Shown here piece after piece: positions 34,664 to 42,697 of a DNA stretch of 64,000 nucleotides (position 1 is its first letter; every line of letters begins with the position of its first letter). Source of the DNA: Sphingomonas corticis. GTDB taxonomy: Bacteria > Pseudomonadota > Alphaproteobacteria > Sphingomonadales > Sphingomonadaceae. A program made the position numbers and the translations under genes. The stretch is from contig NZ_JAAVJH010000009.1 of NCBI RefSeq assembly GCF_012035195.1, positions 61,343-125,342 of the forward strand, given 5' to 3'. A model generated the notes under the pieces. That model did not search any database. It was given only the letters and a program-made list of their open reading frames with translations, and was not told the origin of the DNA.

Positions 34664-34679
34664 TGCAGGGGCCGTGCCA
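34664..34679 (-). promoter_or_regulatory. Sigma-54 promoter of motA-like/motB-like/flgA
   Basis: On the minus strand TGGCACG (34679-34673), 4 bases, CTGCA (34668-34664). The essential GG and GC are 10 bases apart; one consensus T is C. Predicted +1 is near 34653, two bases before the ATG at 34651, exactly the geometry of the transglycosylase promoter. Confidence 0.72.
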
Positions 34680-34708
34680 GTTGCCTCCGCTCTCGCGCGT
34701 GAGCCGGG

Positions 34709-34747
34709 CGGCAAGGCGGTTTGCCGGCAACCGGCAAGCCGTTGCCG
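34709..34747. promoter_or_regulatory. Cluster of CGGCAA/TTGCCG half-sites between divergent sigma-54 promoters
   Basis: CGGCAA (34709), TTGCCGGCAA (34721-34730), CGGCAA (34732) and TTGCCG (34742) lie within 39 bases, about 30 bases from each of two divergent sigma-54 promoters. The inner 16 bases match 24929-24944 with one difference. It is a plausible shared enhancer for the FlbD-like activator; protein binding is inferred. Confidence 0.5.
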
Positions 34748-34779
34748 CCCACGCTGCCGCCGCGCTGCCGCCGCGCATT

Positions 34780-34795
34780 TGGCACGCCCCTTGCT
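34780..34795 (+). promoter_or_regulatory. Sigma-54 promoter of the flgB operon
   Basis: TGGCACG (34780-34786), CCCC, TTGCT (34791-34795): a perfect -24/-12 match. Predicted +1 is near 34806, leaving a 26-base leader with GAAAGGA before the flgB ATG at 34832. Confidence 0.88.
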
Positions 34796-34831
34796 GGTCT
34801 TTTCCCGCATCTCGCACGAAAGGACCGGCAC

Positions 34832-35167
34832 ATGGCCGAGGGATTGTTCGGAGTACACGGCGCCGCGCTGCAGATCAGGGCGCAGCGCATGGGCGTGCTG
34901 GCGTCGAACATCGCCAACGCCTCCACGCCCGGCTTCAAGGCGCGGGACATCGACTTCAAGGGCGCGCTCGCCGCGTCCGAGGGGCAGGCGAGCGTGGACG
35001 CCGGGCTGAAGTACCGCGTGCCGACGCAGCCCAGCATGGACGGCAACACCGTGGAGCTCGCCACCGAGCAGACCGCCTTCGCCGAGAACGCCGTGCAGTA
35101 CCAGACCACGCTGTCGTTCCTGAACGGCCGCATCGCGCAGATCACGCGCGCGCTGAAGGGAGAATAA
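34832..35167 (+). CDS. flgB: Flagellar proximal rod protein FlgB
   Basis: 111 aa. FlgB is the first of the rod subunits. The start at 34832 follows GAAAGGA and gives MAEGLFGVHGAALQIRAQRM; the rod-protein motif ASNIANASTPGFKARDIDF is near residue 25. The C-terminus NAVQYQTTLSFLNGRIAQI matches the family. It opens the rightward operon flgBCDEFGHIJKL under a strong sigma-54 promoter. It is slightly shorter than enterobacterial FlgB. Confidence 0.95.
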   Translation: MAEGLFGVHGAALQIRAQRMGVLASNIANASTPGFKARDIDFKGALAASEGQASVDAGLKYRVPTQPSMDGNTVELATEQTAFAENAVQYQTTLSFLNGRIAQITRALKGE

Positions 35168-35170
35168 GCC

Positions 35171-35581
35171 ATGGCGGGCACGCCCCTGTCAGTGTTCCAG
35201 GTATCGGGCCGCGCCATGTCGGCGCAGCTGATCCGCATGAACACCACCGCGTCCAACCTCGCCAACGCGGGCGGCGTCGCCGGTTCCGCGGAAGCGGCGT
35301 ACAAGACGCTGAAGCCGATCTTCCGCACCAGCTTCGACGCCGCCAGCGGCATGTCGACGGTGGACGTGCAGCAGATCGTCACCGCCGGGGAGGCGCCGAC
35401 GAAGCGCTACGACCCGGCGAACCCGCTGGCAGACAAGGACGGCAACGTCTTCGACGCCGCGGTCGACGAGACGCGCGAGCTGGTCGACATGATGGAGACC
35501 GCGCGCACCTATCAGAACAACGTCGAGGTGATGCAGACCGCCAAGTCGCTCATCATCGACACCCTCAAGCTGGGACGCTGA
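35171..35581 (+). CDS. flgC: Flagellar proximal rod protein FlgC
   Basis: 136 aa, normal length. MAGTPLSVFQVSGRAMSAQL begins the protein and MNTTASNLANAGGVAGS is the conserved N-terminal rod motif. The C-terminal helix ARTYQNNVEVMQTAKSLIID is a hallmark of FlgC. It starts 3 bases after flgB and ends 2 bases before flgD, within the hook/rod operon. Confidence 0.96.
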   Translation: MAGTPLSVFQVSGRAMSAQLIRMNTTASNLANAGGVAGSAEAAYKTLKPIFRTSFDAASGMSTVDVQQIVTAGEAPTKRYDPANPLADKDGNVFDAAVDETRELVDMMETARTYQNNVEVMQTAKSLIIDTLKLGR

Positions 35582-35583
35582 CC

Positions 35584-36267
35584 ATGGCGACTTCGACGTT
35601 CGACGCGACCATGTCCAACTTGGGCATCACGCGCACCGCCGCCGGCACGAAGGTGGTGACCAAGGCCGAGGCGGAGACGCTCGACCAGTCCGACTTCCTG
35701 AAGCTGATGACGGCGCAGATGAAGAACCAGGACCCGTTCTCGCCGGTCGACAACACGCAGATGGTCGCGCAGATGGCGCAGTTCAGCCAGCTGTCCGGCA
35801 TCAGCGAGATGTCGTCGACGCTGAAGGCCATTCAGGAGAAGCTGGCCGGCGGCACCGCGGCGGACGCGATGGCCTATGTCGGCCGCACCGTGCTGACCGC
35901 CGGCGCCACCGCCTATGGTCGCAGCGCGGGCGGCCTCGCCGGCGCGGTGGAGCTGCCGAGCGACGCCGGCAACGTCATCGTCACGATCAACGACGCCAAC
36001 GGGCAGACGCTGAAGACGCTGTCGCTCGGCAAACAGGCCGCGGGCACCGTCACCTACGACTGGGACGGCAAGACCGACGCGGGCGAGGATGCCGGCAACG
36101 GGCCGTTCACCGTCGGCACCGTCGCGCAGAAGGACGGCAAGACCGTGCCGTCCACCGGTCTGGTGTGGGCGCCCGTCCACGCCGTGTCGAATGCCGGCGG
36201 AGAGACGAAGCTGGTCGTGCCGGGAATTGGCACGATCCCTGCTAGCTCGGTTCGTCAGATCGGTTGA
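35584..36267 (+). CDS. flgD: Flagellar hook assembly scaffold FlgD
   Basis: 227 aa. FlgD caps the growing hook. The N-terminal region contains LDQSDFLKLMTAQMKNQDP and DNTQMVAQMAQFSQLSGISE, both family signatures. The C-terminal half has a FlgD Ig-like/tudor segment with TYDWDGKTDAGEDAGNGPF. The ATG at 35584 follows the flgC stop by 2 bases. Ends 25 bases before flgE. Confidence 0.96.
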   Translation: MATSTFDATMSNLGITRTAAGTKVVTKAEAETLDQSDFLKLMTAQMKNQDPFSPVDNTQMVAQMAQFSQLSGISEMSSTLKAIQEKLAGGTAADAMAYVGRTVLTAGATAYGRSAGGLAGAVELPSDAGNVIVTINDANGQTLKTLSLGKQAAGTVTYDWDGKTDAGEDAGNGPFTVGTVAQKDGKTVPSTGLVWAPVHAVSNAGGETKLVVPGIGTIPASSVRQIG

Positions 36268-36292
36268 TCCGTCTTTTCAGGAGTAACGCCCC

Positions 36293-37561
36293 ATGTCCTT
36301 CTACACCTCGCTGTCGGGCCTGCAGGCCGCGCAGACCGACCTGTCGACGATCAGCCACAACCTGGCCAACGTCTCGACCAACGGTTTCAAGAAGTCGCGC
36401 ACCGAATTCGCCGACGTGATGGCCACCTCGGTCACGACGTCGCCGACGTCGCAGATCGGTTCGGGCACCGTCGTGCGCGCCAACCGGCAGCAGTTCGGCC
36501 AGGGTCCCTCGCAGCAGTCGACCAGCGGCCTCGACCTCGCCATCTCCGGCGACGGCTTCTTCGCCGTGAAGCCCAACGTCGACATCAACAAGGTGAACTA
36601 CACCCGCAACGGCGGCTTCAGCGTGAACGACGATCATTACGTCGTCGACGCGAACGGTGGCCACCTTCAGGTGTATCCGGTCGACGGGTCGGGCGCGGTC
36701 GTCGCCAGCGATCTCGACAACGCCATCTCGCTGAAGCTGCCGGAGACCAGCGGCGTCGCGGTGCCGACCACCTCGGTCAAGTACACGACGAACTTCTCGT
36801 CGAACGCCGCGCTGCCGACCCAGTCGACGTTCAGCCGCTTCGACCCGAAGAGCTACAATCAGTCGACCTCCTCGACCATCTACGACAGCAGCGGCAACGC
36901 GATCACGATGACCAGCTACTTCGCGCGCGAGTCGATCAGCGACGGCACCACCGACAGCACGTGGCGCGTCTATTCCTTCATCGGCGACGATCAGCTGAAG
37001 TCGGGCAACGGCGCCAACAGCTACCAGACGATGACGTTCGACAAGGACGGCGTGCTGAAGAGCGGCGGGAGCGTGCTGTTCGACGACTTCACGCCGTCGG
37101 GCGCCACCATGCCGCAGGCGATCACGCTGGAATTCAGCAACAAGACGACGCAGGTCGCCGCTCCCTTCAGCGTCAGCGACAAGAGCCAGAACGGCATGTC
37201 GGTGGGCGCGCTGGAAGGCGTGACGGTCGACGGCGAGGGCATGGTAAAGGCCAGCTTCTCGAACGGCGACGTGCAGAACCTGGGCAAGGTGATGCTGGTG
37301 AAGTTCTCGAATCCCTCGGGCCTGCGCCAGCTGGGCAACAGCTACTGGACGCAGACCGGCATCTCGGGCGAGGCGCAGACCGGCGCCGCCGGCAGCCCGG
37401 GCTACGGCAACATCATGTCGAACATGGTGGAGCGGTCCAACGTCGACATCACCGAGGAACTGGTCGCACTGATCGCGGCGCAGCGGAACTTCCAGGCCAA
37501 TTCCAAGGCGCTGGATACCGCCAGCCAGATCTCGCAGACCATCTTCAACATCCGCTCGTAA
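36293..37561 (+). CDS. flgE: Flagellar hook protein FlgE
   Basis: 422 aa. FlgE polymerises into the hook. It opens MSFYTSLSGLQAAQTDLSTI followed by the rod/hook motif HNLANVSTNGFKKSRTEFAD. The D1 part includes FGQGPSQQSTSGLDLAISGD, and the C-terminal helix is RSNVDITEELVALIAAQRNF ending TASQISQTIFNIRS. AGGAG sits 10 bases before the ATG. Length is normal for alphaproteobacteria. Confidence 0.97.
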   Translation: MSFYTSLSGLQAAQTDLSTISHNLANVSTNGFKKSRTEFADVMATSVTTSPTSQIGSGTVVRANRQQFGQGPSQQSTSGLDLAISGDGFFAVKPNVDINKVNYTRNGGFSVNDDHYVVDANGGHLQVYPVDGSGAVVASDLDNAISLKLPETSGVAVPTTSVKYTTNFSSNAALPTQSTFSRFDPKSYNQSTSSTIYDSSGNAITMTSYFARESISDGTTDSTWRVYSFIGDDQLKSGNGANSYQTMTFDKDGVLKSGGSVLFDDFTPSGATMPQAITLEFSNKTTQVAAPFSVSDKSQNGMSVGALEGVTVDGEGMVKASFSNGDVQNLGKVMLVKFSNPSGLRQLGNSYWTQTGISGEAQTGAAGSPGYGNIMSNMVERSNVDITEELVALIAAQRNFQANSKALDTASQISQTIFNIRS

Positions 37562-37585
37562 GCACGGGCAAGCGGGAGCGGATAG

Positions 37586-38338
37586 GTGGACAAGCTGGTC
37601 TACACCGCGGCGACGGGCCTGCGCGCGCATATGCAGGCGCAGGCCGCGATCGCCAACAACATGGCGAACGCCTCCACCACCGGCTTCCGCGCCGACCGCG
37701 TCGTCTTCGACCGCATCATGCTGTCGGACGGCACCACCGCCCTTTCCGCGCGCCAGCCGACGGGCGAGGAGATCCGCGACGCGGACCGCTCCGCCGGCAC
37801 GATGCAGCACACCGGTCGCGCGCTGGACGTGGCGGTCGAGGGGCGTGACGCCTGGATCGCGGTGCAGGCGGGCAACGGCGAGGAGGCGTACACCCGCCGC
37901 GGCGACCTGTCGGTCAGCGAGAGCGGCACGTTGCAGACCGGCGACGGCTTCCTCGTGATGGGCCAGTCGGGCCCGATCACGCTGCCGCCGTACCGGTCGC
38001 TGACGATCGGCGCGGACGGCTCGATCTCGATCGTGCCGCAGGGCGACGCCACCGGCACGCCGCAGGTGATCGACAAGCTGAAGCTCGTCTCCGGCAAGGG
38101 CTCCGACACGGTGAAGGGCCTCGACAACCTGATGCGCGTGCGCGGCGGCGGGGTGCTTCCCGACGATCTCGACGCCAAGGTCGCGTCGGGCACGCTGGAA
38201 GGCAGCAACGTCAACATGACCCAGGCGCTGGTCGACATGATCGAGAACCAGCGCAGCTACGAGGTGCAGGCGAACCTGATGAAGGAAGCGCGCACCATGG
38301 ACGAGGCGAGCGCGCAGCTGATGCGCGTGACGGGCTAG
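37586..38338 (+). CDS. flgF: Flagellar rod protein FlgF
   Basis: 250 aa from a GTG at 37586, with GGGAG upstream. FlgF is a proximal rod subunit. It starts MDKLVYTAATGLRAHMQAQA with the motif ANNMANASTTGFRADRVVFD. The C-terminal helix ALVDMIENQRSYEVQANLMK is characteristic, and the shared FlgF/FlgG core GRALDVAVEGRDAWIAVQ is present. A palindromic repeat separates it from flgG, the only wide gap in this operon. Confidence 0.95.
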   Translation: MDKLVYTAATGLRAHMQAQAAIANNMANASTTGFRADRVVFDRIMLSDGTTALSARQPTGEEIRDADRSAGTMQHTGRALDVAVEGRDAWIAVQAGNGEEAYTRRGDLSVSESGTLQTGDGFLVMGQSGPITLPPYRSLTIGADGSISIVPQGDATGTPQVIDKLKLVSGKGSDTVKGLDNLMRVRGGGVLPDDLDAKVASGTLEGSNVNMTQALVDMIENQRSYEVQANLMKEARTMDEASAQLMRVTG

Positions 38339-38353
38339 AAATGATCAACGAAA

Positions 38354-38420
38354 CCGTTCGTGCTGAGCTTGTCGAAGCACGTGCCCGGAACACGCCCTTC
38401 GACAGGCTCAGGGCGAACGG
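38354..38420. repeat. Family A palindromic repeat between flgF and flgG
   Basis: CCGTTCGTGCTGAGCTTGTC (arm to 38377) is matched by a near-complementary arm ending GCTCAGGGCGAACGG at 38420, with CTTCGACA in the centre-side of each arm. It fills most of the 100-base gap and would fold into a long hairpin in the mRNA. It is the best-preserved copy in the window. Confidence 0.82.
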
Positions 38421-38438
38421 GCTGGAAGGAGGCCAAGA

Positions 38439-39221
38439 ATGACCACCGCCGCCATGCACATCGCGCGCACCGGGCTCGACGCCCAGGACACGCGGATGCG
38501 CGTCATCTCGAACAACCTGGCCAACGTGAACACCACGGGGTTCAAGCGCGATCGCGCCGCGTTCGAGACGCTGAGCTACCAGGTCGTCACCGCCGCCGGC
38601 GCCAATTCCACCGCGGAGACGCGCTACGCCACCGGGCTGAACCTGGGCACCGGCGTTCGCGTGCAGGGCACCGCTCGGATCGACACGCAGGGGTCGATGA
38701 ACCAGACCGGCAACAGCCTGGACCTGGCGCTGGACGGCGACGGCTACTTCCAGGTGCAGCTGCCCGGCGGCCAGCTGGGCTACACCCGCGCCGGCAATTT
38801 CTCGCGCTCGCCCGAAGGCACGCTCATCACCAGCGAGGGCTATCAGGTGATGCCCGGCATCACCGTGCCGGAGGGTGCGACGCAGATCACGATCGGCGGC
38901 GACGGCACCGTCTCGGCCACGGTCGGCGGGCAGACCTCGCAGCTGGGGCAGATCCAGGTGGCGAGCTTCCCCAACGCCGCCGGGCTCCAGTCGGGTGGCG
39001 ACAACTACCTGATGGAGACGGTCGCCAGCGGCGCCGCGAACCTGGGCGTCGCCGGCCAGGACGGCCGCGGCCAGGTGCGCCAGGGGATGCTGGAGGCCAG
39101 CAACGTGAACGTCGTCGAGGAGCTGGTCGACATGATCGAGACGCAGCGCGCGTACGAGGTCAATTCGAAGATGATCTCCGCCACCGACGACATGCTCAAG
39201 TACGTGAACCAGAACCTGTGA
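38439..39221 (+). CDS. flgG: Flagellar distal rod protein FlgG
   Basis: 260 aa, the standard length. FlgG forms the distal rod. It starts MTTAAMHIARTGLDAQDTRM, then ISNNLANVNTTGFKRDRAAF, GSMNQTGNSLDLALDGDGYF, and ends with NVVEELVDMIETQRAYEVNS and MLKYVNQNL, all near-invariant in FlgG. GGAGG precedes the ATG. Its stop overlaps the flgH GTG. Confidence 0.97.
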   Translation: MTTAAMHIARTGLDAQDTRMRVISNNLANVNTTGFKRDRAAFETLSYQVVTAAGANSTAETRYATGLNLGTGVRVQGTARIDTQGSMNQTGNSLDLALDGDGYFQVQLPGGQLGYTRAGNFSRSPEGTLITSEGYQVMPGITVPEGATQITIGGDGTVSATVGGQTSQLGQIQVASFPNAAGLQSGGDNYLMETVASGAANLGVAGQDGRGQVRQGMLEASNVNVVEELVDMIETQRAYEVNSKMISATDDMLKYVNQNL

Positions 39222-39904
39222 CGCACGCGCGCCTCTTCCCCGGCCTCGTCGTCCTCGTCGCCACCGTGCTGGCGCCCGGCGCCGCCGGCGCCTGGCCGTT
39301 CAAGGCCAAGGCGAAGGAGGATTTCACCGCCGCGCGCGCGCCGCTCGCGCCGGTCGCCCCGCCGGTGGCCGACGGCGCGATCTTCCACGCCGCGGACGGC
39401 TATGCCGCGCTGCACGAGGGCTGGCGCGCGCGCCGCGTCGGCGACCCGCTGACGATCGTGCTGGTCGAGCGCACGGCGGCGTCCAAGTCGGCGTCGTCCA
39501 AGCTCAATTCGGACGGCAGCTTCGGCATCACGCCGCCCGCCACCGGTCCGTTCAACCTGTTCAACCCCAGCGATATCGGCGCCAGCGGCAACCGCGGCTT
39601 CAACGGCACCGGCGCGGCGGACCAGTCCAACTCGCTGTCGGGCGAGGTCAGCGTGACGGTGAAGGAGGTCTATCCCAACGGCACGATGCTGGTGCAGGGG
39701 CAGAAGCGCGTGACGCTGAACCGAGGCGACGAGTTCGTGCAGATCAAGGGGATCGTCCGCACCGCCGACGTCGATCGCGACAATCGCGTCGCCTCCACCC
39801 GCGTCGCGGACGCGCAGATCGCCTACACCGGCAAGGGCGACGTCGCCCGCGCCAGCCGCCAGGGCTGGCTCTCCCGCTTCTTCCAGGTCGTGAGTCCGTT
39901 CTGA
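39218..39904 (+). CDS. flgH: Flagellar L-ring protein FlgH, without lipobox
   Basis: 228 aa from a GTG (GTGA overlap with flgG). FlgH forms the L-ring in the outer membrane. The mature domain is clear: RRVGDPLTIVLVERTAASKS, SLSGEVSVTVKEVYPNGTML, VQGQKRVTLNRGDEFVQIKG and the ending RASRQGWLSRFF. The N-terminus LFPGLVVLVATVLAPGAAGAW is a normal signal peptide, with cleavage likely after GAA or AGA, and the whole protein has no cysteine. Most FlgH proteins are lipoproteins, so anchoring of the L-ring must differ here. Confidence 0.93.
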   Translation: MTHARLFPGLVVLVATVLAPGAAGAWPFKAKAKEDFTAARAPLAPVAPPVADGAIFHAADGYAALHEGWRARRVGDPLTIVLVERTAASKSASSKLNSDGSFGITPPATGPFNLFNPSDIGASGNRGFNGTGAADQSNSLSGEVSVTVKEVYPNGTMLVQGQKRVTLNRGDEFVQIKGIVRTADVDRDNRVASTRVADAQIAYTGKGDVARASRQGWLSRFFQVVSPF

Positions 39905-41031
39905 TGACGCACACGCTTCCCGTCCGCCTGCGCGCGATGATGTGGTTCCTCGCCGCGATGGCGATCGGCCTGGTCTTCATCCAGCCCGCCTACGCCGACC
40001 GGATCAAGGATCTGGGCGGGTTCCAGGGGGTGCGATCGAACCAGCTGACCGGCTACGGCGTGGTCGTCGGCCTGCCCGGCACGGGCGACGACAATCTCGA
40101 ATATACGGTGCAGTCGGTGAAGGCGGTCGCCAGCCGTTTCGGCCTGCAACTGCCGCCGCAGGCGAACCCGGGGCTGAAGAACGCCGCTGTGGTGATGATT
40201 ACGGCGGAACTGCCCGCCTTCGCCAAGCCCGGCCAGCGCATCGACATCACGGTCGCCAGCATGGGCAAGGCGAAGTCGCTGCGCGGCGGCAGCCTGGTGC
40301 TTGCCCCGCTGCTCGGCGCCGACGGACAGGTCTACGCGATGGCGCAGGGCAACCTTGCGGTGGGCGGGTTGGGCGCAGAGGGCGCGGACGGGTCGAAGAT
40401 CGTCGTCAACATCCCCTCCACCGGCCGCATCCCGGAGGGCGCGACGGTGGAGCGTACGGTCGCGACCGGCTTCGCCGACACGCCGTTCCTGACGTACAAC
40501 CTGCAACGCGCCGATTTCACGACCGCGCAGAACGTCGCCGCCGCGATCAACCGCCGGCTCGGCCTCGGCACCGCCCAGGCGGTGGACGCGGTGTCGGTCG
40601 CGGTGCGCGCGCCGGCGGGGGCGGACGTCCGCTCCGCGCTCATGTCGCAGATCGAGAATCTCAGCGTCGATTCGGCCGAGCCGTCGGCGAAGGTGATCGT
40701 CAACGCGCGCACCGGCACCGTCGTCATCAATTCCGCCGTGCGCGTCGGCCCCGCCGCCGTGACTCACGGCAAGCTGACGGTCCGCATCGACGAGAACCAG
40801 CGCGTCAGCCAGCCCGCGCCGCTCAGCGGCGGGCAGACCGCGCTGGAGCGCAAGTCGAACATCGACGTCGACGAGGAGAAGAAGCCGATGTTCGTCCTCG
40901 CCCCCGGTCCCAAGCTCGCCGACGTGGTGAAGGCGGTGAACGCGATCGGCGCCAGCCCCGCGGATCTCGTCGCGATCCTGGAGGCGCTGAAGGAAGCCGG
41001 CGCGCTCAAGGCGGAGCTCGTGGTCCTGTGA
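39904..41031 (+). CDS. flgI: Flagellar P-ring protein FlgI
   Basis: 375 aa. FlgI forms the P-ring in the peptidoglycan layer. A signal peptide ends near AYADR, as in most FlgI. Then DLGGFQGVRSNQLTGYGVVV and GLPGTGDDNLEYTVQSVKAV follow; NPGLKNAAVVMITAELPAFA and the C-terminal LVAILEALKEAGALKAELVV are also diagnostic. The ATG overlaps the flgH stop by one base. FlgA is its expected periplasmic chaperone. Confidence 0.97.
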   Translation: MTHTLPVRLRAMMWFLAAMAIGLVFIQPAYADRIKDLGGFQGVRSNQLTGYGVVVGLPGTGDDNLEYTVQSVKAVASRFGLQLPPQANPGLKNAAVVMITAELPAFAKPGQRIDITVASMGKAKSLRGGSLVLAPLLGADGQVYAMAQGNLAVGGLGAEGADGSKIVVNIPSTGRIPEGATVERTVATGFADTPFLTYNLQRADFTTAQNVAAAINRRLGLGTAQAVDAVSVAVRAPAGADVRSALMSQIENLSVDSAEPSAKVIVNARTGTVVINSAVRVGPAAVTHGKLTVRIDENQRVSQPAPLSGGQTALERKSNIDVDEEKKPMFVLAPGPKLADVVKAVNAIGASPADLVAILEALKEAGALKAELVVL

Positions 41032-41366
41032 CGGCCCCCGTCTCCATCACCGGCCAGACCGGCATCGCCTCCGGCCTCGACCGCACCCAGTCGAAGGACA
41101 GCCTGAAGAAGGCGGGCCAGCAGTTCGAGGCGGTCTTCACCGGCATGATGCTGAAGTCGATGCGGCAGGCCAAGCTCGCCGATCCGCTGTTCAGCAGCCA
41201 GGCGCTCGACACCTTCCGCGACATGTCCGACCAGAAGGTCGTGCAGCAGATGGCGGACCACACGCCGCTCGGCATCGGCAAGGCGATGACCGATTTCCTG
41301 TCGCGATCGATCCCGGCGCCTTCTCAACCCGATCTTAACCAAGGGTCGGCTACGCGAGTCGAATGA
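41028..41366 (+). CDS. flgJ: Rod-binding protein FlgJ, N-terminal domain only
   Basis: 112 aa from a GTG overlapping the flgI stop (GTGA). It has only the rod-cap domain: KKAGQQFEAVFTGMMLKSMR and LDTFRDMSDQKVVQQMADHT. The C-terminal muramidase of enterobacterial FlgJ is absent, as usual in alphaproteobacteria; the separate transglycosylase at 31354 probably supplies the lytic function. Its stop overlaps the flgK ATG. Confidence 0.92.
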   Translation: MTAPVSITGQTGIASGLDRTQSKDSLKKAGQQFEAVFTGMMLKSMRQAKLADPLFSSQALDTFRDMSDQKVVQQMADHTPLGIGKAMTDFLSRSIPAPSQPDLNQGSATRVE

Positions 41367-42697
41367 GCGACCTGCTCTCCATCGGCGCCTCGGGCGCGCG
41401 CGCGGCGCAGACCTCGCTGACGACGGTGTCGGAGAACATCGCCAACAGCGGGGTCGCCGGCTATTCGCGTCGCGCCGCGGTGAATGCTGAGCTCGCCACC
41501 ACCAATTCGCTCGGCACCAACGGCTTCGGCGTCCGCGTATCGGGCATCCAGCGTTCGGGCGACATCTTCAAGACGCAGGCGGTGCGCACCGCGGGCACCG
41601 ATCTCGCGCGCACCAACACCGCCTCCACGCTGATGACGGACATCCAGACCGCGCTGACCGGCGCGGAACTGGACAAGCGCGTCACCGACTTCTTCGGTCA
41701 GGCGACGAAGCTGGCCGCCGACCCGTCCTCGCTGACGCAGCGGGCGACGATGCTGGAAAGCGCGCGCGCCACCGCCATGTCGTTCAATCAGACCGGCCAG
41801 GCGCTGGTGCGGGCCACGGCGGACATCGACGCGCAGGCCGATGCGGAGACCGCACGGCTGAGCCGGCTGGCCGAAGGGCTGGCGAAGGTGAACACCGGCC
41901 TGGCGCGCGCACAGCCGGCCACCGCCACCGCGGCGGCGCTGATGGACCAGCGCGACCAGCTGCTGGAGGAGATGAGCGGCATCGCCGACGTGTCGACCAG
42001 CTACGACGGCTACGGCCGGGTCGCGGTGAAGCTGGGCGGTGCCACCGGGCCCACGCTGGTCGAAGGAAACCTGGCCGGCGACGTGGGCTATGCCCGCAAC
42101 GACGAAGGCGCGGTCCAGTTCGTCGTCAACCGGCAGTTCACGACATCCTCCTTCGTGCCGACGGGCGGGAGCCTCGCCGGCCTCGCCGACGCCGTCGGCA
42201 AGGTCACCACCGCGCGCAAGGAAATCGACTCGCTGGCAGCGGCCTTCGCCGACGGCGTCAACGCCGCGCAGGCCGGCGGCCGCGACATGGACAATGTCGC
42301 GGGCGAGAAGATCTTCACCTTCGACCCGCTGCGTCCCTCGCAGATGACGATGACGCTGGAAGATCCCCGCGGCATTGCCGCCGCGGCGGCGGACACGGGG
42401 CCGCGCGACGGCAGCAACCTGGCCGCGTTCCAGACGCTGCGGACGACCAGCGGCGTCGAGGCGAAGCTGACCCGGCTGGTGTCCGACAACGCCGCCGCGA
42501 TCGAGAGCCGCGCCACCGTGGCGGCGGCGCAGACCGCGATCCTGGACGGCGCGGTGGCCGCGCGCGATTCCGCCAGCGGCGTCAATCTCGACAACGAGGC
42601 GGTGGATCTCATCCGCTTCCAGCAGGCCTTTCAGGCGTCCAGCCGCGTGATCCAGGCCGCGCGCGACATCTTCCAGTCGATCCTGGAGATCCGGTGA
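41363..42697 (+). CDS. flgK: Flagellar hook-associated protein 1 FlgK
   Basis: 444 aa. FlgK forms the hook-filament junction. It starts MSDLLSIGASGARAAQTSLT with SENIANSGVAGYSRRAAVNA, the HAP1 version of the rod motif. The C-terminal helix contains GVNLDNEAVDLIRFQQAFQA and ends IQAARDIFQSILEIR, diagnostic for FlgK. It is coupled to flgJ (ATGA) and flgL (TGATG). It is a probable client of the FlgN chaperone. Confidence 0.95.
   Translation: MSDLLSIGASGARAAQTSLTTVSENIANSGVAGYSRRAAVNAELATTNSLGTNGFGVRVSGIQRSGDIFKTQAVRTAGTDLARTNTASTLMTDIQTALTGAELDKRVTDFFGQATKLAADPSSLTQRATMLESARATAMSFNQTGQALVRATADIDAQADAETARLSRLAEGLAKVNTGLARAQPATATAAALMDQRDQLLEEMSGIADVSTSYDGYGRVAVKLGGATGPTLVEGNLAGDVGYARNDEGAVQFVVNRQFTTSSFVPTGGSLAGLADAVGKVTTARKEIDSLAAAFADGVNAAQAGGRDMDNVAGEKIFTFDPLRPSQMTMTLEDPRGIAAAAADTGPRDGSNLAAFQTLRTTSGVEAKLTRLVSDNAAAIESRATVAAAQTAILDGAVAARDSASGVNLDNEAVDLIRFQQAFQASSRVIQAARDIFQSILEIR

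Noticed and set aside
33478..35583. A long + strand frame running into flgD from far upstream
   Set aside because: The first 700 codons are antisense to motB-like/motA-like and out of frame with flgB/flgC, and are Arg/Ala-rich without motifs. Only the part from the ATG at 35584 (flgD) is real.
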